From: Craterostigma plantagineum
Taxonomy: Eukaryota; Streptophyta; Magnoliopsida; Lamiales; Linderniaceae
NCBI GenBank assembly: GCA_027422505.1
Contig: JAPQWV010001067.1
Location: forward strand, 62,001-126,000
Direction: 5' to 3'
Length of the DNA stretch: 64,000 nt
This document shows positions 57,315-64,000 of the stretch, one piece after another. The notes below the pieces were generated by a model. It was given only the letters and a program-made list of their open reading frames with translations. It was not told the origin of the DNA and did no database searches. Each line of letters starts with the position of its first letter. Positions within the stretch are counted from its first letter, which is position 1. Both the position numbers and the translations under genes were made by a program.

Positions 57315-58939
57315 CTAGAGGGGCAGCCTACTAGCTTGAAGATGTTTCTGAATCTGCGGGCTTAGGAAGGGACTTTTGACGAGCTTTGAGAGCTTGGATA
57401 GTTTCAGGGTCAACTCGGTATACTGCTCTTTGAGCTTGCGAAAACGCTTCTGATTATCAGCCTTGATATCGGAGATATCGCGGCGCAGCACTGAGATTCC
57501 TGCCTTCCCTATGCTCAGCTCATCGTCGTAGTTATCGTCCTCGTCGCTTTTGACCTTCGCTTTCCCTTTCGCAGCCGACCGTTTCTGGGCGCTATCCACT
57601 GATCTGCTCTCCTTGGCCTTGAACCAGCCCTGGCCCTTTGTGTAGTGAATACCCATCCGCTTCAGAGTCACAAGGTCCACAATGTGGACGGTCGTATCTT
57701 CCCATGCCGGCGGCATCTTGACTTCTTCGCACTCAAGGAAGTGCGTGAGCAACATTCCGTAAGGCAAAGCCTTGTCTTTGTTCTCAACAGCCTGGATCAT
57801 GTGCTTCAGGATCACATACCGAGGTTGAACTTGCGATTCTGGGATATCATGTACAGGCAAAAGTGCTCATGAAATTCATAGTGTAGAGTTGCGCCACTTC
57901 CGATCTTGGCGCTCCCAAGGTCATGTTCAGCAGCTTGTGAAGGAAGAAGAAATCTATGGGGAGTTGGTTGAGAGCTTCGCCGTCTGAAAAGCGGGGCTTA
58001 GTACGGGTATTCCAGAGTTTCTGGAGGACATCACTGGGATCGAAGCCATCAGCATGGCACCAGTCGTTCATGTCGTAGTGGCAGAAGGGTTCATCAGGAA
58101 CTCCGAGCATCTCGTTGATCTTCTTCGTGGTCCAGTGGATTCTGCCTCCCAGCACATAGGAGCGGACGTTGATGTGTCTCTCATACTCATCATAGTCAAA
58201 GTTTGCGTAGAAGAGCTTGACAGCTTCTGGGTAGTAGGGCTTGTTGATACTCAGGAATTCCTCCCATCCATAGTCTTCAGCCAGGGATAACAGTGCCAGC
58301 AGGCAGCTTGTCGAATGCGACGCCTCGACCACGAGCGACATCTCGGTGCTGAAGCTTTTGTAGATGGTTCGGTTACTTTCTTCTAGAAACAGGGCTTCAA
58401 CTGGGATTTCAGTGGATTGGACAGATCAATAGAAGGGATATCAGAGTTTTTTGAATCTGGTTGAGGAGATGGCGAGGTCTTTTCAACAGGTGAAGGGGAT
58501 TTTTGGATCTCTGGTGGAGTTTGGGATCGTGGCGGTGATTTCTGGGTATCCTCATCAAATCTTCAGGAACTTCTTGGTTGGATGCAGACTTTTCAGGCTC
58601 GGGTGTTTTGGATTTCTTGGTCTTCTTCTTCTTCTTGGCAGTTTTAGCGGGGGTTGTGACCTTTTCAGGCTCGGAGGATTTGGGAGACTTGGCTTTGGAA
58701 CGGGTTTTGCGAGCAGAAGGCGAGGGCTTGTTTTGGTGATTTTGAAGGTGAGTGAGCGGAGTTTCGTCGGTGTCGGACATGGGTTCCTTGCGTTTGCGGC
58801 TTGATGATTCAGGGTTGACAGCTTTGGAAGTTTTGGCCATTGATGAATTTTGAAGATCGAGAGAGTGTTTGGAGAAGATGATTGAATGATGAAGGTTAAG
58901 GAACGGTTCTGAATTTTTAAAAGAATGGAGTCGGTTCAT
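57315..58939 (-). pseudogene. Sirevirus ORF3 (env-position protein), frameshifted
   Basis: Three overlapping minus-strand frames form one original gene. 58939-58409 has a basic Lys/Pro/Ser-rich N-terminus (MAKTSKAVNPESSSRKRKEP from about 58839). 58341-57847 has the conserved domain (YGWEEFLSINKPYYPEAVKL, NVRSYVLGGRIHWTTKKINE, MLGVPDEPF, LPIDFFFLHKLLNMTLGAPR). 57860-57315 has the rest of the domain and a charged, coiled-coil-like C-terminus (LRRDISDIKADNQKRFRKLK). The domain plan is the same as in the Athila 3' ORF at 16468-17790. No signal peptide or certain membrane anchor is seen. At least two frameshifts (near 58400 and 57850) inactivate it. Confidence 0.82.
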
Positions 58940-59491
58940 TTTTGGAAGAGATAAGGATGAATTTCGAAATTTGAAATTTCAAAGTGGAAAGTGAGAAACT
59001 GTCACAGATATCAGACTGATTGGACGGGATTTCATAATTAAGGAAAAGGATGTGACGGGACAGGATAGGAATATATTTGAATAAATGAATTCCCTAAAAT
59101 AACTGAACGGCTGAAAGGTATCTACGAGTTCCTCCTAAAATAACCTTATCACATTCAAGGACAGATCCAGAAGATCAGATATCCTAAAATAAACTAGATG
59201 GCTGAGGGAGTGTCTTGGAAGGAATAACTACGAATTTCTCCTCTAATACGAGAATCACACTTAAGGAAAAGATCTATAAGATCCACGGAAATATTCTAAG
59301 GGCTAAATGAATATCTCAAGATAGGATAACTATGAATTTCTATCTAAAATAGAATAACCTAGAGTAGATGATAGAATTAGGCAGATTTACTAACCTTATT
59401 TAGCTCGAGAATTCCCAATCGATCACGGATATTGCAGAATCTTGCCTCAATTAAGGGTTCGTGAAGATATCAGCAAGCTGATCATTTGTTC

Positions 59492-62400
59492 CTACGAATT
59501 CCATACTGATATTCCCCTTCTGAACATGGTCTCGTATGAAATGATGTTTAACCTCAATATGCTTAGTACGAGAGTGATGCACGGATTCTTAGTAATACTA
59601 ATAGCGCTAGTGCTATCACACATAATAGGAATCTCGTCATAACCTAACCCAAAATCACTAAGGGTTTGTTTCATCCAAAGAACTTGTTGACAACAATTTC
59701 CTAAGGCCATATATTCAGCTTCGGTTGTGGAGAGGGCGACAGCATTTTGCTTTCTACTTGACCAAGTTACCAAGGAATTCCCAAGTAATTGGCAAGTTCC
59801 ACTGGTACTTTTTCCTATCTTCCCTACAGCCGGCATAGTCGGCGTCGGAATATCCCATTAATGAATTCTTCCGTATGAGAGTACCACAGACCAAAATCAC
59901 TGTACCCTTGATATATCTAAGTATACGCTTAACTGCTGTTAGGTGAGATTCCCTAGGGTCAGACTGATATCTCGAACACATACCAACAGCAAACATGATA
60001 TCAGGGCGACTAGCAGTTAAGTAAAGAGGCTACCGATCATACCTCGATATTCCGTTTGATCAACTGGTATACCTGATTCGTCACTGTCTATTTTGGTGGT
60101 CTGATGGAGTGGAAATTGCTTTGGAATCGTTCATCCCGAATTTTATCAGTAATTCCTTGCAGTACTTCGTATGGGATACAAAGGTTCCACCGTCAAGTTG
60201 CTTTATTTGCAACCCAAGGAAGTAGTTCAGCTCGCCCATTAAGCTCATCTCAAATTCCTTCTGCATAGACTTAGAAAATTTCTCGCAAAGAAGGATATCA
60301 GTACTACCAAATATGATATCATCAACGTATATTTGTACCAGTATCATGTGATCTCCTTCATACTTAATAAACAGCGTGTTATCAATAGTTCCAGTAGAAA
60401 TCCTAAGTCGATCAAAAACTTACTTAGCATTTCATACCATGCCCTAGGAGCCTGCTTTAAACCATATAATGCCTTATTTAATTTAAAAACATGGTTTGGA
60501 AAATCTTCCCTAGCAAAACCCGGTGGTTGTTCTACATAAACCTCCTCATTTATGAAGCCATTTAAAATACACTTTTTACGTCCATTTGAAAAGTTTAAAG
60601 CGTTTTAAACATGCATATGCAAGTAAGACACGTATAGACTCTAATCTAGCTACTGGAGCAAAAGTTTCATCGAAATCATACCTTCCTCCTGGGAATAACC
60701 TTTTGCAACTAACCTCGCTTTGTTCCTTGTGACATTACCATGTTCGTCGAGTTTGTTTGCGGAAGACCCATTTGTTCCTATAATGGATTTCTCATCTGGT
60801 CTCTCTACGAGTGTCCACACTTGACTCTTTTCAACTGAGATAACTCATCTTCCATGGCAGAGACCCAGGATATATCGTCCAAAGCTTCATGGACTGTCTT
60901 TGGTTCCATCATTGAGAGCAGCACATCATGAGATTCCTCCGTATCTTGATTTCGTGTTGTCGCTCGAGTTTTGATTCCAGATCTGATGTTTCCTATTACT
61001 TGATCTGTTGGATGACTGGAAGCATGTTTCCATTTTCTAGGTTGTAGCTCATCAGCTTTCGGTTCCAGTGTCTCCACATTTTCGTCTTCTGGAATATCAT
61101 CCTTACCGTCTTCAATATCCTGTAATTCTGCACATGGCAAATCTATACCTTCCTCATCAGTAGCATCTACGTTAGGTATCTCATCAAAAGTAACATGTAT
61201 GGACTCCTGAACAGTCAGCTTCCTTTTATTATAAACACGATATGCCTTAGAGTGAAGACTGTAACCAAGGAACATCCCTTCATCAACCTTAGAGTCAAAT
61301 TTTCCTCTTTATCTCTATCATTCAAGATAAAACATTACATCCAAACACACGAAAGTAACTTATATTTGGAGTTCTACCATGCCAGATTCATAGGAAGTTT
61401 TCTTTAATATCGGTCTAAGGAACACGCGATTTGACACATAGCAGGCTGTACTAACAGCTTCTGCCCAGAACTGTTTAGGAATATCATACTCATGTACATA
61501 GATCTAGCCATTTCCTGTAGTACCCTATTTTTACGTTCAACTACACCATTCTGTTGGGGAGTTATAGGAGCAGAGAAGTTATGACTATATCCATACTGAT
61601 CACAGAATGATGCAAATGACTTACTATCAAATTCCAGCCCGTTATCACTGCGTATCCTACATAAGTTCATTTCTTTTCATTTTCAAGTCTCTTTACTAGT
61701 GATGCAAAGTTATCTAATGCCTCATTCTTATGTGCCAGGAATCACCCAAGTGTACCTGGAGTAATCATCAACGATGACAAAGGCATATCTTTTACCTCGC
61801 AGAGACATCGTCTGAACAGGACCAAAAAGGTCGAGATGCAGTAGTTCCAGAGGTCTGGATGTGGATATCACATTCTTTGCCTTGAACGATGTCTTGGTCT
61901 GCTTGCCCATTTGGCATTCTTGCATGTTTTGTCCTTGATGAACTTTAAGTCAGGAACACCTCGCACCAGTGCATTGCTTGTGATGTGAGACAGTATTCCA
62001 TGTTGGCATGTCCTAAGCGTCTATGCCATAACCAGGTGTTATCCTGTGTAACTGCTAAGCACTTGACGTTCTGGTCAGTGATGTCATCAAGAGTTATGCA
62101 ATAAATGTTCCTATCCCTAGATGCACTAAACAGTACCTTATCATTGTTTCTAACAAACACACTTATCATTTTCAAAGGTTACCGTATGACCCTTATCACA
62201 TAATTGACTGATGCTAATGAGATTATGTTCTAGATTTTAACTAACCATACGTCATCTATAGTAGTATGTAAAGTGTTACCAACAGTTCCAACCCCAATGA
62301 TCTTAGCTTTAGTGTTGTCGGCGTAGGAGATATATCCCCCATCATAGGCTTTCACCGACACAAACTTACTGATATCACCTGTCATATGGTGGGAACACCC

Positions 62401-62500
62401 ACTGTCGAGGTACCACTTGTTCTTTTTGCTGGATTTTCTTCTTTGTACCTGCATGAATCATTTCTTTTCTGAGGTGCCCAACTTTGATTGGGTCCTAACT
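59492..62500 (-). pseudogene. Sirevirus pol: protease, integrase, RT, RNase H
   Basis: Minus-strand domains in order follow. Protease WYLDSGCSHHMTG lies in 62454-62230. The integrase zinc region with RLGHANMEY is in 62175-61945. The integrase core is in 61925-61728 (LLHLDLFGPVQ) and 61670-61404 (IRSDNGLEFDSKSF, QNGVVERKNRVLQEMARSM), so the D, D and E residues are readable. The integrase end and linker are in 61275-60805 (MFLGYSLHSKAYRVYNKRKL). RT appears from about 60800, with YVDDIIFGS at about 60330 and ELNYFLGLQIKQLDGG in 60347-60081. RNase H is in 59996-59754 and 59836-59492 (ALSTTEAEYMALG, CDSTSAISITKNP). More than eight frame breaks are present, so no full polyprotein is possible. Confidence 0.9.
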
Positions 62501-62655
62501 GGTTAGCAGAGAAAAAACTTCTGTTCACACGTGATATATCATGTGTTACAGACTGTGATCTCTTGAACACTGATTGATCAGTGTCAGAGACTTCAGGAAT
62601 CTTCTTTGGCCTCCAGACATATCTAGCTTTATCAGCTCTCTTCAGAAAACAGTGG

Positions 62656-64000
62656 TTAGCATAATGACCTTGACGGCCGCATGAAAAAACACTTAGGTTT
62701 TCTAACAGCAGGTGGTGCAACATGCTTATGTATCATGGGATATCCTAGTCTCTGATGTTCCAAAATTACCGGGAATACTGAGTAACATGTTAAGATTTTG
62801 TTGTCCTTCAATAAGCTTATCATTAGTGCGACATTTTTCTTCCAAGAAATCCTTAGAACAGTCATGTCTCTAGATGTCTTTTCTTTCGTTCTAAGCTTAT
62901 CGCAATTACACAAGGATTTCTCTTCCTTAAGAGTTTCTAGCTCGGCTCTTAGGCTCTTATTTTCTAGATCTGTTTGGTGCTTCTCTCTAGCTACGTCATC
63001 TCGTTGCCTAATTAGACTCTTTACTTGTGAGTTGAGCGACTTAATCCTTCTTTCTGCGTTTGGATTATTTCAAACATCTCTTCTTTTCATCTACTTCAGG
63101 GACTGAGAAGCGTTATCATGAGATTCATCTTGCCTAGCATATAATTCATTTAGGAATAATATTTTCTTAATGGTGGATGAATCTGATACCTGATCATCGT
63201 CATCGGCCATGTAGGCAAGATCCTCCTCCTCTTCACTTTCGGCCTCTTCCCAGTTAGTGACCATGGCTTTCTGCTTCTTCATCTTTTTGTCACCATTTTC
63301 CATCGGGCAGGCTGAGGCGAAGTGGCCCTGGCTTGTTGCACTTGAACATTTCTGCACGTTGTTCTCGGATGACGATATTCCTTGTTCCTAGGTTGAAACT
63401 TGGAGTTTCCCTTGAACTTTCTTCTCATCCGAAACTTTTCAAACTTTCTGGTCAGCATGGCGATCTGCTCCATTAGGTTCTCCTCAGTTTTCCTCACCTT
63501 CAGAGTCGTTTCTTGTTCGGTGTTGAAAGAAAGCAATGTTTGTTGACTTCTGACCGTGGTTTCTCTTTGATGGAGATCTGAGTCATCTCGTAGGTAGGTG
63601 GTAAGAGATCCAATCAGTTCTGACACGGAAAGTTCGTCCAAGTCCTTCGCTTCGTAGATGGCAGTTACTTTGGGATTCCATTCTCTTGGAAGAGATCTCA
63701 GTATTTTCCGCACTTTCTCACTGTCCGGTATTTTCTTTCCCAACGAGAACATTTGATTTATGATGTTCATGAATCTCGCGTACATATGGCTTATTGTCTC
63801 ATTTTCCTCCATTTTGAACAGCTCGTATTGGTGAGTTAGAGGGCTATTCTTTCCTGTACGACTCGCGTGGTTCCCTCATGTGTGACTTGAAGCATTTCCC
63901 ACATGTCCTGGCAGATTGCATGAGCTTACACAATTGTACTCTTCTCTAGTAAGTGCGCAGGCAATCATGTTCTTGGCTTTAGCATTTAGAGAGATCCTCG
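62656..64000 (-). pseudogene. Sirevirus gag, partial at window edge
   Basis: The minus-strand frame 63812-63279 encodes the UBN2-type copia Gag (ETISHMYARFMNIINQMFSL, LRSLPREWNPKVTAIYEAKD, LDELSVSELIGSLTTYL). A first zinc knuckle is damaged (GHFASACPMENG near 63330). An acidic stretch (EEEEDLAYMADDDDQ) and a coiled-coil-like part (63106-62798 region) follow. A second knuckle CGRQGHYANHC sits at about 62695-62660. A long Gag with a second zinc finger is usual for Sireviruses. The start lies beyond 64000. Confidence 0.85.

Larger units (their letters stand above)
54952..64000 (-). mobile_element. Sirevirus-type Ty1/copia retrotransposon, incomplete at window edge
   Basis: From the 3' end inward on the minus strand the element has an LTR (54952-56648, TG...CA), a polypurine tract, a non-coding zone with further polypurine repeats, an extra ORF after pol (57315-58939), and pol in copia order (RNase H, RT, integrase, protease). 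Gag with two zinc knuckles runs past 64000. The extra 3' ORF, the second zinc finger and multiple polypurine tracts are marks of the Sirevirus (Maximus/SIRE) lineage. Gag and pol contain many frameshifts. The 5' LTR is outside the window. The 3' end sits inside an exon of the ALWAYS EARLY homologue. Confidence 0.9.

Overview
This is nuclear DNA from a flowering plant, most likely a eudicot. The evidence is spliced genes with GT/AG introns, plant-specific gene families (MIEL1-type CHY/RING ligase, MGC-type CDK-like kinase, ALWAYS EARLY), and plant lineages of retrotransposons (Athila, Sirevirus). The genus cannot be read from the window. Most of the 64 kb is transposable elements, many nested inside each other. 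The host content is two apparently near-complete genes and one disrupted gene.

Layout. 1-7490: a fold-back DNA element (15-1080), a minisatellite-bearing inverted-repeat element (about 1187-1597), a decayed Ty1/copia pol fragment on the minus strand (1762-3541) and AT-rich repeat debris. 7491-21027: a complete but decayed Ty3/gypsy Athila-type element (plus strand) with 1.7-kb LTRs, a tRNA-Asp primer site, broken gag-pol and one intact 440-residue 3' ORF. 22863-34757: a hAT transposon with an 8-bp target duplication. A shorter gypsy element encoding only Gag-protease (23916-31931, minus strand) is inserted into its transposase gene.

35224-37614: CDK-like protein kinase gene (plus strand, 6 exons, N-terminal frame problem). 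37866-40109: MIEL1/RCHY1-type E3 ubiquitin ligase (minus strand, 11 exons, 267 aa), convergent with the kinase. 40110-46800: MITEs, a tRNA-derived SINE, a degenerate CACTA transposase region and a hAT relic.

46800-54951: an ALWAYS EARLY (LIN-9/MuvB) homologue whose introns are loaded with elements. These are a short copia element with unusual LTR ends (47396-50178) and a nest of MITE > fold-back element > CACTA element (51051-54246). Its SANT-domain exon is cut at 54951 by the 3' LTR of a Sirevirus-type copia element, which fills the rest of the window (54952-64000, minus strand) and runs off the edge.

How parts relate: insertion order can be read from nesting and target duplications. The gypsy insertion is younger than the hAT element, and the CACTA insertion is younger than the fold-back element, which is younger than the MITE. 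The Athila element and the Sirevirus both carry a 3' ORF with the same type of domain although they belong to different superfamilies. No bacterial features, tRNA or rRNA genes or CRISPR arrays were seen.
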